Below are positions 1 through 6,015 of a DNA stretch of 6,032 bases, piece after piece. The DNA comes from Bacteroidales bacterium (lineage in GTDB: Bacteria > Bacteroidota > Bacteroidia > Bacteroidales > JALTDM01). Location of the stretch: assembly GCA_027073875.1 (NCBI GenBank), contig JALTEO010000338.1, positions 1 to 6,032 on the forward strand, in the 5' to 3' direction. The position numbers were made by a program, and so were the translations under genes. The first letter of the stretch is position 1. Every line of letters begins with the position of its first letter. The notes beneath the pieces were generated by a model. That model made no database searches, was not told the origin of the DNA, and saw only the letters and a list, made by a program, of their open reading frames with translations.

Positions 1-407
1 CTGCGGATATGTCTTCCGCCCTCAAAATCAGTTGAAAAGAAAATATCAATAAATTTTTTGGCTTCATCGGCAGAAATAAATCGTGCCGGCAATGCACACA
101 CATTGGCATCATTATGAAGGCGTGCCAACCGTGTAATCTCTTCGTTCCAACACAAAGCAGAACGAATACCTTGATGTTTGTTTGCTGTCATATTGATACC
201 GTTACCGCTACCACAAAGTGAGATACCATATTCATACTCACCGTTTTCCACGGCACTTGCCATAGGGTGGGCAAAATCAGGATAATCTACACTTTCATTG
301 GAATAAGTGCCAAAATCCTTAACGGTGTGTCCTTGTTCTTTGAGATATGACACTAAAATTTCTTTCGTTTCGTAACCTGCATGGTCACAAGCAATTGCTA
401 TTTTCAT
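1..407 (-). CDS. rpiB: Ribose-5-phosphate isomerase B, 3' end cut by window edge
   Basis: RpiB interconverts ribose 5-phosphate and ribulose 5-phosphate in the cytoplasmic pentose phosphate pathway. Translating from the ATG at 407-405 gives 135 codons without a stop, running off the left edge. RpiB proteins are usually about 145 residues, so only around ten residues should be missing. The protein opens with MKIAIACDHAGYETK, containing the CDHAG phosphate/substrate-binding motif (residues 7-11). It continues with VDYPDFAHP (40-48) and SLCGSGNGINMTANK (63-77), where Cys65 aligns with the catalytic Cys66 of E. coli RpiB. RLHNDANV (96-103) carries the conserved His-Asn-Asp, and FEGGRHIR (128-135) is the conserved C-terminal motif. 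The gene lies downstream of ade across a 223-bp gap, so it is probably transcribed separately. I saw no clear promoter in the gap. LacA/RpiB-family galactose-6-phosphate isomerase is the alternative, but the motifs favour RpiB. Confidence 0.96.
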   Translation of the reverse strand, partial: MKIAIACDHAGYETKEILVSYLKEQGHTVKDFGTYSNESVDYPDFAHPMASAVENGEYEYGISLCGSGNGINMTANKHQGIRSALCWNEEITRLARLHNDANVCALPARFISADEAKKFIDIFFSTDFEGGRHIR

Positions 408-425
408 TTGTTTATTTTTTGTACC

Positions 426-488
426 GCTCCTACGGAGCTATTTTTCCTTGGTTTGTTTCTTTCTACAAAGAGCTTGCACCTACGGTGC
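426..488. repeat. Two covarying short hairpins, 50-nt period
   Basis: GCTCC-TAC-GGAGC (426-438) and GCACC-TAC-GGTGC (476-488) are two perfect 5-bp stems with the same TAC loop (GTA on the other strand). Their starts are exactly 50 nt apart. They differ only at one stem pair, T-A in the first and A-T in the second, so pairing is kept. The minus-strand form (GCACC-GTA-GGTGC) would be transcribed in any long leader of rpiB; the nearer hairpin lies 18 nt upstream of its start codon. I recall similar motifs scattered between genes in many Bacteroidota, from memory only. REP-like dispersed elements are the likeliest class. On the plus strand the first hairpin is followed by TATTTTT, but no plus-strand gene needs a terminator. 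Confidence 0.7.
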
Positions 489-531
489 TTAAACAGTTCA
501 AAAGTTTGTAAAGTTTCATTTTCCCATTCGC

Positions 532-556
532 AATTCGTAATTGATAATTCGTAATT
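532..556. repeat. AATTCGTAATT direct repeat, two copies
   Basis: The 11-nt sequence AATTCGTAATT occurs at 532-542 and again at 546-556, a 14-nt period, separated by GAT. A degenerate flanking copy (CATTCGCAATT) partly precedes the first. It is a simple AT-rich intergenic repeat, possibly a fragment of a dispersed family. It shows no link to a gene start and could be neutral slippage. Confidence 0.6.
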
Positions 557-630
557 TTATTATCGTATTACCACATTATCTTTCCTTGTGTGTCAGAATT
601 TTTATTTGTTTCGTGCAAAATTGCTAAAAA

Positions 631-2259
631 TCACTCAAACAGACTGATAAATTCAAATTTATTTCCGTCAAACAATCCTTTGTCACTTAATTTAATCTCC
701 GGAATCACCAACAATGCCATAAATGACAATGTCATAAAAGGTGCCCGCATCTCCGACCCCAAATTTTTTACGAAACGGTTCAGTGTTTTATACTTTTCTG
801 CCACCACTTCAACAGTGTCGGTAGTTAGCAATCCTGCTACGGGCAATGGCAAAATCTCGGTTTTTCCATCATCATTCATTGCAACAATACCACCACGAGT
901 TTCAATTATTCTGTTTATTGCCTCCACAATTAGTGTGTCGTCAGACCCCACAGCAATAATATTATGACTGTCGTGGGCAATGGTGCTTGCTATTGCCCCT
1001 CCCTTTATGCCGAAACCTTTAATAAATGCCACTGCAGGTTTTACATTTTTCTCATATCTGTTAAGGACAACCATTTTAAGTATATCTCTTTTTACATCAG
1101 ACAATACCATGCCATTTTTACAACTAAGAAGTTCAATACTCTTTTTTGTTAGCAAGTTTCCGTCAAATGCATTAATGATATGCCCGTTTTCCGATTCTTT
1201 TTCAGATGAAACCAAAATATCGGCAACAGAAATTTTTTGAGCTTGGAAATTATTTATGAAAACCGTTTCTTTTTCTGAAGCATTTTCTTCCTGTTTTATT
1301 TTTTCCCCATTAATATAAGTGGAAAGGATTTCAAAATCCGATAAATTATTGACAACAATAAAGTCGGCAAAATCGCCCTTATTTAGCTGACCAACAGGTA
1401 GATTATAGTGTTTTACAGGGTTAATACAAGCAGCCGTCAGCAGCTTAAATACATTTATTCCTTTTTTAATTCCGATTTTTACAATCTTATTGATATGTCC
1501 TTTTTCCAGCAATTCATCGGGATGAGAATCATCGGTGCAAAGCATAACACTCTCAGGATGAGATTCTATCAACGAATATAATGCATCAAAATTTCTTGCA
1601 GCACTACCTTCACGGATTAATATTTTCATTCCAAGTGATATTTTTTCGAGTGCTTCTTCTTTTGTTGAACATTCGTGATCGGTTAAGATACCTCCGGCGA
1701 CATATTTTTTTAAATTATCACCTGTAACTCCGGGAGCATGTCCGTCAATTGGCAAGTTCATTTTTTTGGCAACAGTTAATTTCTCCCAGACATCTACATC
1801 ATTATAAATAACGCCGGGGAAATTCATCATTTCCGATAGACAGACTGTTTTTTCTCTGTTTAATATTTTTGATATATCGGGGGCAGAAAGTGTTGCTCCC
1901 GATGTTTCAAATCCTGTAGCCGGCACACATGACGGAGCTCCGAAAAATATTTTCAGATCGGTTTTCTCCGCATTATCCATCATAAAATCAACACCTTCAA
2001 CTCCCAGCACATTAGCTATTTCGTGTGGGTCTGTAACCACAGCAACCGTTCCGTTTTGCATCGCAATTTTGCCGAAGTTTTCAGGTACCATCATAGAGCT
2101 TTCTATGTGAACATGGCTGTCAATAAATCCGGGCAAGATAAAATTATCATACTTATTTTCGTCAAAAATAATATCTGTTATTTTACCTGCTTCTATGATT
2201 ATCTTCCCGGGTTTAATTTCTTCTTCCGGAATTAAAACAATATTTCCTGTTATTTCCAT
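631..2259 (-). CDS. ade: Adenine deaminase
   Basis: This amidohydrolase-superfamily enzyme converts adenine to hypoxanthine and ammonia in cytoplasmic purine salvage. The 542 residues match the family's size. The barrel metal site is visible: GFIDSHVHIESSMMVP (44-59) with the HxH pair at His49/His51, TDPHEIANVLG (76-86), DGHAPG (172-177), TDHECS (193-198), and CTDDSHPDE (241-249) with the conserved Asp pair 243-244. The NPVKHY and GxxxxGDFADFIVV segment (280-303) closes the composite beta domain. The C-terminal adenine deaminase domain (about 385-540) includes FGIKGGAIASTIAHDSHN (416-433) and GLLTTD. The ATG at 2259 gives the short N-terminus (MEITGNIVLIPEEE) that I recall for Bacteroidota members, with no upstream alternative because mnmG ends 24 bp away. 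Likely co-transcription with mnmG is inferred from that spacing. The gap contains a parS-like palindrome. No frameshift or missing metal ligand is seen. Confidence 0.96.
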   Translation of the reverse strand: MEITGNIVLIPEEEIKPGKIIIEAGKITDIIFDENKYDNFILPGFIDSHVHIESSMMVPENFGKIAMQNGTVAVVTDPHEIANVLGVEGVDFMMDNAEKTDLKIFFGAPSCVPATGFETSGATLSAPDISKILNREKTVCLSEMMNFPGVIYNDVDVWEKLTVAKKMNLPIDGHAPGVTGDNLKKYVAGGILTDHECSTKEEALEKISLGMKILIREGSAARNFDALYSLIESHPESVMLCTDDSHPDELLEKGHINKIVKIGIKKGINVFKLLTAACINPVKHYNLPVGQLNKGDFADFIVVNNLSDFEILSTYINGEKIKQEENASEKETVFINNFQAQKISVADILVSSEKESENGHIINAFDGNLLTKKSIELLSCKNGMVLSDVKRDILKMVVLNRYEKNVKPAVAFIKGFGIKGGAIASTIAHDSHNIIAVGSDDTLIVEAINRIIETRGGIVAMNDDGKTEILPLPVAGLLTTDTVEVVAEKYKTLNRFVKNLGSEMRAPFMTLSFMALLVIPEIKLSDKGLFDGNKFEFISLFE

Positions 2260-2267
2260 ATTAAAAT

Positions 2268-2283
2268 TGTTTCACATGAAACA
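2268..2283. promoter_or_regulatory. parS-like palindrome (candidate ParB site)
   Basis: TGTTTCACATGAAACA differs at one central base from the widely conserved ParB-binding site parS, TGTTTCACGTGAAACA. The arms TGTTTCA/TGAAACA are perfect inverted repeats. The site occupies 16 of the 24 bases between the mnmG stop codon, which it directly abuts, and the ade start, 8 nt away. mnmG (gidA) is often found near rsmG-parA-parB and the replication origin in bacteria, which makes a centromere site here plausible. In RNA the same sequence could form a 6-bp stem with a 4-nt loop ahead of ade, but no U-run follows. Whether ParB tolerates the central change in this organism is unknown. Confidence 0.5.
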
Positions 2284-4146
2284 TTAATTTCTTAAGATAA
2301 GTAAAATGGTAGTAATATCTGCCGGCGAAACACCACTTATTCGGCTTGCCTGACCAATTGTTGCCGGTTTAATTTTTGTCAATTTCTGTTTGGCTTCGGT
2401 AGAGATATTTTGAATGGAAGCATAGTCAAAGTTTTTGGGGATTTTAAGTTCTTCAAACTTTTTAATCTTATTTGTTGCTTCTACTTCTCTTTGTATATAG
2501 GGTTCATACTTAATTTCTATCTCAACGGTATCAATAAAGTTTTTCTTTGCATTAGCTAAAACTTCTTTAATATCAGGAATTGCCGCCAAAAGATTTAACG
2601 AAACGGTTGGTCGTTTTAGTAATTTGATAATTTTGACAGATTCTTTTATTGTGTTTGTATTTGCCGTTTCCAAAATAGGATTGACCGCATCCGGTTTAAC
2701 AGAATAAGATGAAACAAAATCTTTTATTCGTTTTATTTCCTGTTGTTTCTGTAATAATAATGAAGACCGTTCTTCGGAAATAATTCCCAAGTCCATTGCT
2801 TTGGGTGTCAATCTTAAATCGGCATTATCTTGCCGCAACAAAATACGGTGTTCGGCACGGGAAGTAAACATTCTGTATGGCTCGTCCACGCCCTTATTAA
2901 TTAAATCGTCAATTAATACACCGATATATGCTTCGTCGCGATGAAGGATAAATTCCGGTTTCCCTTGAATTTTCAGAGCTGCATTAAGACCGGCCATTAA
3001 TCCTTGTCCTGCCGCTTCTTCGTAGCCCGTGGTACCATTTATCTGTCCTGCAAAATAAAGATTCTCAACTAACTTGGTTTCCAGTGTGGGGTAGAGCTGT
3101 GTAGGTTGGAAAAAATCGTATTCTATGGCATAACCCGGACGATAAATATGAGCATTTTCCAGTCCCGGAATTTTGTGCATAGCTTCCACCTGAACATCCC
3201 ACGGCAGCGACGATGAAAAACCATTTAAGTAATATTCATTCGTCCATTTGCCTTCCGGCTCAAGAAAAAGCTGGTGTTTGTCTTTATCGGCAAAAGTTAC
3301 TATCTTGTCCTCTATGCTCGGGCAATAACGGGGTCCAATGGAATCAATTGTTCCGTTATATAATGGTGAATCTTTTAACCCTTTAAACAGACGATTGTGA
3401 ACCGTATTATTTGTATAAGTAATATAACATGGTTTAGGATTTTTACATAATGATTTGTCGTTCAGGAATGAGAAAGTTTCCGGATTAGTGTCTCCGGTTT
3501 GAACAATCATTTTGGAAAAATCAATCGTTCTTCCGTCAATTCTAACAGGCGTGCCGGTTTTCATCCTACCCGTTTCAAAACCCATTGCCGAGAGTTGTTC
3601 CGAAAGTCCTTTTGACGGGAAATCTCCCATTCTGCCACCTTCAATTTTGTTTTTGCCGACATGAATCAACCCATTCAGAAAAGTACCATTGGTTAAAATA
3701 ACCGATTGGGCATAAAATGCTAATCCAAGGTTAGTCATGACACCATTAACCTTCTTATTATCAACCACTAATGAACTGACAGTATCTTGAAAAAGAAAAA
3801 GATTCGGTAGGTTCTCAAGCACCTTTCGCCATTCTGTCGTAAACTCCATACGGTCGCACTGTGCACGAGGACTCCACATGGCAGGTCCTTTAGATTTATT
3901 CAGCATCCGGAATTGAATGGTGGATTTATCAGTTACAATACCCATGTAGCCACCTAACGCATCTATTTCCCTAACTATCTGACCCTTAGCTATTCCTCCA
4001 ATGGCAGGATTACACGACATTTGTGCTATTTTGGTCATGTCCATAGTTATCAACAGTGTTTGCATACCCATATTGGCAGCAGCGGCGGCAGCTTCAGAAC
4101 CTGCATGTCCGGCACCTACTACAATAACATCGTAATGGAAATTCAT
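2284..4146 (-). CDS. mnmG: tRNA uridine-34 carboxymethylaminomethyl modification enzyme MnmG (GidA)
   Basis: MnmG, with its partner MnmE, installs the carboxymethylaminomethyl group on wobble U34 of a set of tRNAs, using FAD, NADH and methylene-tetrahydrofolate. The 620 residues compare with about 629 in E. coli. The Rossmann FAD motif GAGHAGSEAA is at 11-20. MSCNPAIGGIAKG (43-55) holds the conserved Cys45. GTPVRIDGR (198-206) and YCPSIEDKI (274-282) follow, with Cys275 matching the catalytic Cys277 of E. coli. HQLFLEPEG (291-299) and the second FAD-binding block YFAGQINGTTGYEEAAGQG (364-382) are intact. The C-terminal tRNA/MnmE-binding helical domain includes YEPYIQRE (547-554) and ISGVSPADI (603-611). 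The ATG at 4146 places the FAD motif at the usual distance from the N-terminus. A promoter-like TACCTTTG box lies just upstream, and no mnmE or rsmG is in the window. TrmFO is excluded by length and the MnmG-specific cysteine motifs. Confidence 0.98.
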   Translation of the reverse strand: MNFHYDVIVVGAGHAGSEAAAAAANMGMQTLLITMDMTKIAQMSCNPAIGGIAKGQIVREIDALGGYMGIVTDKSTIQFRMLNKSKGPAMWSPRAQCDRMEFTTEWRKVLENLPNLFLFQDTVSSLVVDNKKVNGVMTNLGLAFYAQSVILTNGTFLNGLIHVGKNKIEGGRMGDFPSKGLSEQLSAMGFETGRMKTGTPVRIDGRTIDFSKMIVQTGDTNPETFSFLNDKSLCKNPKPCYITYTNNTVHNRLFKGLKDSPLYNGTIDSIGPRYCPSIEDKIVTFADKDKHQLFLEPEGKWTNEYYLNGFSSSLPWDVQVEAMHKIPGLENAHIYRPGYAIEYDFFQPTQLYPTLETKLVENLYFAGQINGTTGYEEAAGQGLMAGLNAALKIQGKPEFILHRDEAYIGVLIDDLINKGVDEPYRMFTSRAEHRILLRQDNADLRLTPKAMDLGIISEERSSLLLQKQQEIKRIKDFVSSYSVKPDAVNPILETANTNTIKESVKIIKLLKRPTVSLNLLAAIPDIKEVLANAKKNFIDTVEIEIKYEPYIQREVEATNKIKKFEELKIPKNFDYASIQNISTEAKQKLTKIKPATIGQASRISGVSPADITTILLILRN

Positions 4147-4151
4147 GCGAA

Positions 4152-4159
4152 CAAAGGTA
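4152..4159 (-). promoter_or_regulatory. Bacteroidota-type -7 box upstream of mnmG
   Basis: On the minus strand TACCTTTG matches the Bacteroidota sigma-factor -7 consensus TAnnTTTG exactly. It ends 5 nt before the mnmG ATG (TTTGTTCGCATG), so a transcript would begin at or next to the start codon, giving a leaderless or nearly leaderless mRNA. It sits in the only sizeable gap (67 bp) between the three small upstream genes and mnmG. No TTTG -33 element is found at the usual 18-23 nt spacing; the nearest is about 37 nt away. That lowers confidence. Confidence 0.5.
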
Positions 4160-4213
4160 ATACTTTCTTAGTAATTGTTTTTGGAAATGTGTGAAGCAAA
4201 TCAAATGATAAAT

Positions 4214-4831
4214 TTATCTTCTCTTCCTAATCAAATACCACACAGCCATCAATAGTGATCCGATTAGTGCTAATACCATATCTTTTTGAGGATCCCAAAT
4301 ATCACCTTGTTGTCCGTTGTAGTTTTGGGCTGCCGGTCCGGATAAAACAACAGTAAGTAACCATTCAAATAACTCATATACCATACTAACTGTTTGAATG
4401 GCCAACCACGAAATAATAACCGTTCTCGTTTTTGATAATTGCCATTTACCAAACAGGTGCATCAAATACGGAAAAAACAAGATACCGAAACTAAAATGAA
4501 CAAATCTATCGTAACCATTTCGCTTGATACTTAAAATATCGTTGATGTTAATGCCAAAAATATGTTGCGACCATTCATTATAGGGGACATAAGAATAAAT
4601 ATATCTGGCTCCAATAATATGTAAAACGATATAGAGTGCTACACCTGTAAAAACCGAAAACGGTAAATTGTTTTTTCGCAGGTCAACAGCTAAAATGCTC
4701 AACAGTAGAATAGTGCCGATATGCTGCAGAAACATGTCGCGGGGGAAAACAGGATGAATACAAGTTAATATTCCCAGAAAGACTACTGAAATAAAAATGG
4801 TAGATTTTATGATGTTTAGCTTTTTCGCCAT
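4214..4831 (-). CDS. DUF2238 (YjdF-like) integral membrane protein
   Basis: This 205-residue protein has the features of the DUF2238 family, whose molecular role is not established to my knowledge. Hydrophobic segments lie at about 10-28, 34-49, 57-75, 110-127, 138-162 and 184-201, suggesting five or six inner-membrane helices, with a basic tail (RKRR). Family motifs seen are HIIGARYIYSYVP (71-83), YDRFVHFSFGILFFP (107-121), YELFEW (152-157) and NGQQGDIWDPQKDM (172-185). The polar, acidic residues in these blocks (Asp108, His112, Glu153, Glu156, Asp177, Asp180, Asp184) are the candidates for a functional site, by inference only. The gene starts 24 bp after the DUF3108 gene, so the two probably share a transcript. 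A short imperfect hairpin covers its start codon. Nothing suggests truncation. Confidence 0.85.
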   Translation of the reverse strand: MAKKLNIIKSTIFISVVFLGILTCIHPVFPRDMFLQHIGTILLLSILAVDLRKNNLPFSVFTGVALYIVLHIIGARYIYSYVPYNEWSQHIFGININDILSIKRNGYDRFVHFSFGILFFPYLMHLFGKWQLSKTRTVIISWLAIQTVSMVYELFEWLLTVVLSGPAAQNYNGQQGDIWDPQKDMVLALIGSLLMAVWYLIRKRR

Positions 4832-4850
4832 TTTGGAGAGTTCTCAAAAT
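4830..4850 (-). other. Imperfect inverted repeat over DUF2238 start codon
   Basis: On the minus strand ATTTTGAGA and TCTC-C-AAAAT can pair across an AC loop, with one bulged base. The arms include the A and T of the DUF2238 ATG. In RNA this could partly hide the start codon. The stem is AT-rich with a very tight loop, so it may be chance. Confidence 0.25.
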
Positions 4851-4855
4851 AGAAC

Positions 4856-5629
4856 TTACGGCTGATAGTCAGTCATATAAACTTTAACCTGCCCAACTAA
4901 TATTTCGGCTTGTATTTTGATGGGAATTTTTCGTTTGTCATTTGTTACCCAAACCTCCAGATTTTCACCTTCTTTAAAAATAGATCCACCTATTACTTTT
5001 GCCGAAAATTTCAGACAATCATAAATTTTTCCATCAAGGTTTTCAATTTTGATTTTCCCGAGATACCTTACATAAAGCGGAAAATATTCACCATCAAGAA
5101 TAGTATTTAATGGTATTTTAGTGCCGGGTGTCAATTTATCAAGTTTTAGACTCCTTAAGTAATAAGCACTTGCCAACACATCTCTAATTTGATTATTCCA
5201 ATCAACACTTCCCTTTTTTTCGTTAATGTTAGAATTATTAATACGGTAATTTATTTTATTTTTTCTGTAATCAAAGAGATAAGTATTATCAACCTCGTAA
5301 CCACCCTCAAAAGTTTTCCGTGTATAGTAAATACTTCGTAAATTATTAATATCTACAATACTCTCATAACGGTCGCGAACTTTAAAAATCCAATCGTAAC
5401 CCGGGTAGGTTGACCCTACGGAAACAAAATGGTAAACCGATTGATTTTTATATTCCGCACTATCTACATTAAATGAAACAAAACCGGCAGTAAACCAAAA
5501 AAAACCAATAGAGTAACGAACATCATAGCTGATTTTCTCACCACTCCGGAATGGTAACGGTTTTTGTATTTCCTGAGCATTCAGCGAAATAATTGCAAAA
5601 AATAATATGATACTACTTATTAACTTCAC
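4856..5629 (-). CDS. Exported DUF3108 domain protein
   Basis: This is a 257-residue secreted protein of the DUF3108 family, whose function is not established. Residues 1-18 form a signal peptide (MKLISSIILFFAIISLNA) with likely cleavage before Gln19, a common pattern in Bacteroidota; there is no lipobox cysteine, so a soluble periplasmic location is inferred. The family signature starts at FRSGEKISYDVRYS (27-40), followed by an aromatic stretch and TAG (47-49). RDVLASAYYLRSL (149-161) and a C-terminal strand-rich section with LEVWVTNDKRKIPIKI (224-239) also fit the family. The start is GTG at 5629-5627, inside the end of the previous gene; it is chosen because no ATG lies nearby and this start gives a complete signal peptide. 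The 17-nt overlap with the upstream thiamine-binding gene implies translational coupling. The preceding AAAATAG offers no clear Shine-Dalgarno sequence. Confidence 0.85.
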   Translation of the reverse strand: MKLISSIILFFAIISLNAQEIQKPLPFRSGEKISYDVRYSIGFFWFTAGFVSFNVDSAEYKNQSVYHFVSVGSTYPGYDWIFKVRDRYESIVDINNLRSIYYTRKTFEGGYEVDNTYLFDYRKNKINYRINNSNINEKKGSVDWNNQIRDVLASAYYLRSLKLDKLTPGTKIPLNTILDGEYFPLYVRYLGKIKIENLDGKIYDCLKFSAKVIGGSIFKEGENLEVWVTNDKRKIPIKIQAEILVGQVKVYMTDYQP

Positions 5630-5927
5630 CTATTTTATTTTCTATAGATTTTATTTTAGATAATAGCCGATTATTTTTATCTTTACGAACATCAAATTTA
5701 ACAGAGCTATATATCCGTTTAGCTCCTAAATTTTCTAAAGTTTTATTACACAAAGATAGTATTTCCAAAGCTTCGTCAAACGAATTAGTTTCAATTATTG
5801 TCCCCATAGGTGTTAATTGATAACGATTTGTTTTTTCACGGATTACCTTTATTATTTGACTTACTTCGGCACTGACACTTTCGCCTCTATCCGTTGGAAA
5901 CATTGCAAATTCCATTAAAACCGACAT
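5613..5927 (-). CDS. MTH1187/UPF0045-family thiamine-binding protein
   Basis: This 104-residue cytoplasmic protein belongs to the MTH1187 (UPF0045, Thiamine_BP) family of small ferredoxin-like-fold proteins; some members bind thiamine or related pyrimidines. Family motifs are MEFAMFPTDRGESVS (5-19), YQLTPMGTIIE (36-46) and RIYSSVKFDVRKDK (71-84), followed by a charged C-terminal helix. Its length is typical. The ATG at 5927 is used, but the ATG four codons in (Met5) is a possible alternative. Its last six codons overlap the DUF3108 start, so it appears to lead a three-gene set with the DUF3108 and DUF2238 genes. No thiamine-biosynthesis or transport gene and no TPP riboswitch is visible nearby, so the ligand is not supported by context. 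Confidence 0.88.
   Translation of the reverse strand: MSVLMEFAMFPTDRGESVSAEVSQIIKVIREKTNRYQLTPMGTIIETNSFDEALEILSLCNKTLENLGAKRIYSSVKFDVRKDKNNRLLSKIKSIENKIGEVNK
5751..5780 (-). promoter_or_regulatory. Candidate internal Bacteroidota-type promoter
   Basis: On the minus strand TTTG (5780-5777), an 18-nt spacer and TATCTTTG (5758-5751) fit the two-part Bacteroidota promoter consensus TTTG / TAnnTTTG. It lies within the thiamine-binding gene, encoding part of SFDEALEILSL, and would start transcription about 115 nt upstream of the DUF3108 GTG. The coding role alone may explain the match, so this is a low-confidence call. Confidence 0.3.
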
Positions 5928-5965
5928 ACTTAAAATTTTGTTAGAAACTTGTTATATCCTTGTTA

Positions 5966-5998
5966 AAATAAAGTTTAAAAATACTAAAAACTTTATTT
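5966..5998. repeat. 11-bp perfect inverted repeat upstream of the thiamine-binding gene
   Basis: AAATAAAGTTT (5966-5976) and AAACTTTATTT (5988-5998) are perfect inverted arms around an 11-nt AT-only-but-one loop. The right edge of the gene-proximal arm is 39 nt from the ATG at 5927. Each arm has a single G or C, so an RNA hairpin would be weak; a DNA operator or chance are alternatives. I found no TAnnTTTG box on the minus strand in 5928-6032. Confidence 0.5.
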
Positions 5999-6015
5999 GT
6001 TTTATTAATTTTCGG

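Larger units (their letters stand above)
408..630. other. Intergenic gap between ade and rpiB
   Basis: This 223-bp AT-rich stretch separates the ade stop (TGA at 633-631) from the rpiB start (407). It holds the paired hairpins at 426-488 and the AATTCGTAATT direct repeats at 532-556, described separately. I see no credible gene. An open frame on the plus strand starting near 590 is antisense to the end of ade and reads as a shadow. Neither hairpin is followed by a U-run on the minus strand, so no classic terminator for ade is visible. I found no exact TAnnTTTG box for rpiB within the gap; CAATTTTG (minus strand, 622-615) is a one-mismatch candidate only. Confidence 0.8.

Noticed and set aside
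426..488. CRISPR array or intrinsic terminator
   Set aside because: There are only two short cores that differ in sequence with one interval, and no U-run follows on the minus strand, so neither class fits.
654..661. TAAATTTG -7-like box on the minus strand as an rpiB promoter
   Set aside because: It matches the consensus but lies inside the ade coding end, about 240 nt from rpiB, with no -33 TTTG at a suitable spacing.
590..1240. Plus-strand open frames of 62-125 codons opposite the end of ade
   Set aside because: They are antisense to a clearly conserved enzyme, overlap one another in different frames and have no recognisable motifs.
2023..2235. Plus-strand 70-codon open frame
   Set aside because: It lies opposite the conserved metal-site region of ade and is a shadow of that gene.
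4040..4060. DnaA-box-like TTATCAACA near the mnmG start, as evidence for oriC
   Set aside because: A single imperfect match inside a coding region with no cluster or AT-rich unwinding element beside it; not enough for an origin call.
4270..4452. Minus-strand 60-codon frame inside the DUF2238 gene
   Set aside because: It is out of frame within an intact gene whose own frame carries all family motifs; no sign of a frameshift.
4910..5110. Plus-strand 66-codon frame opposite DUF3108
   Set aside because: Antisense shadow of low-complexity, AT-rich composition.
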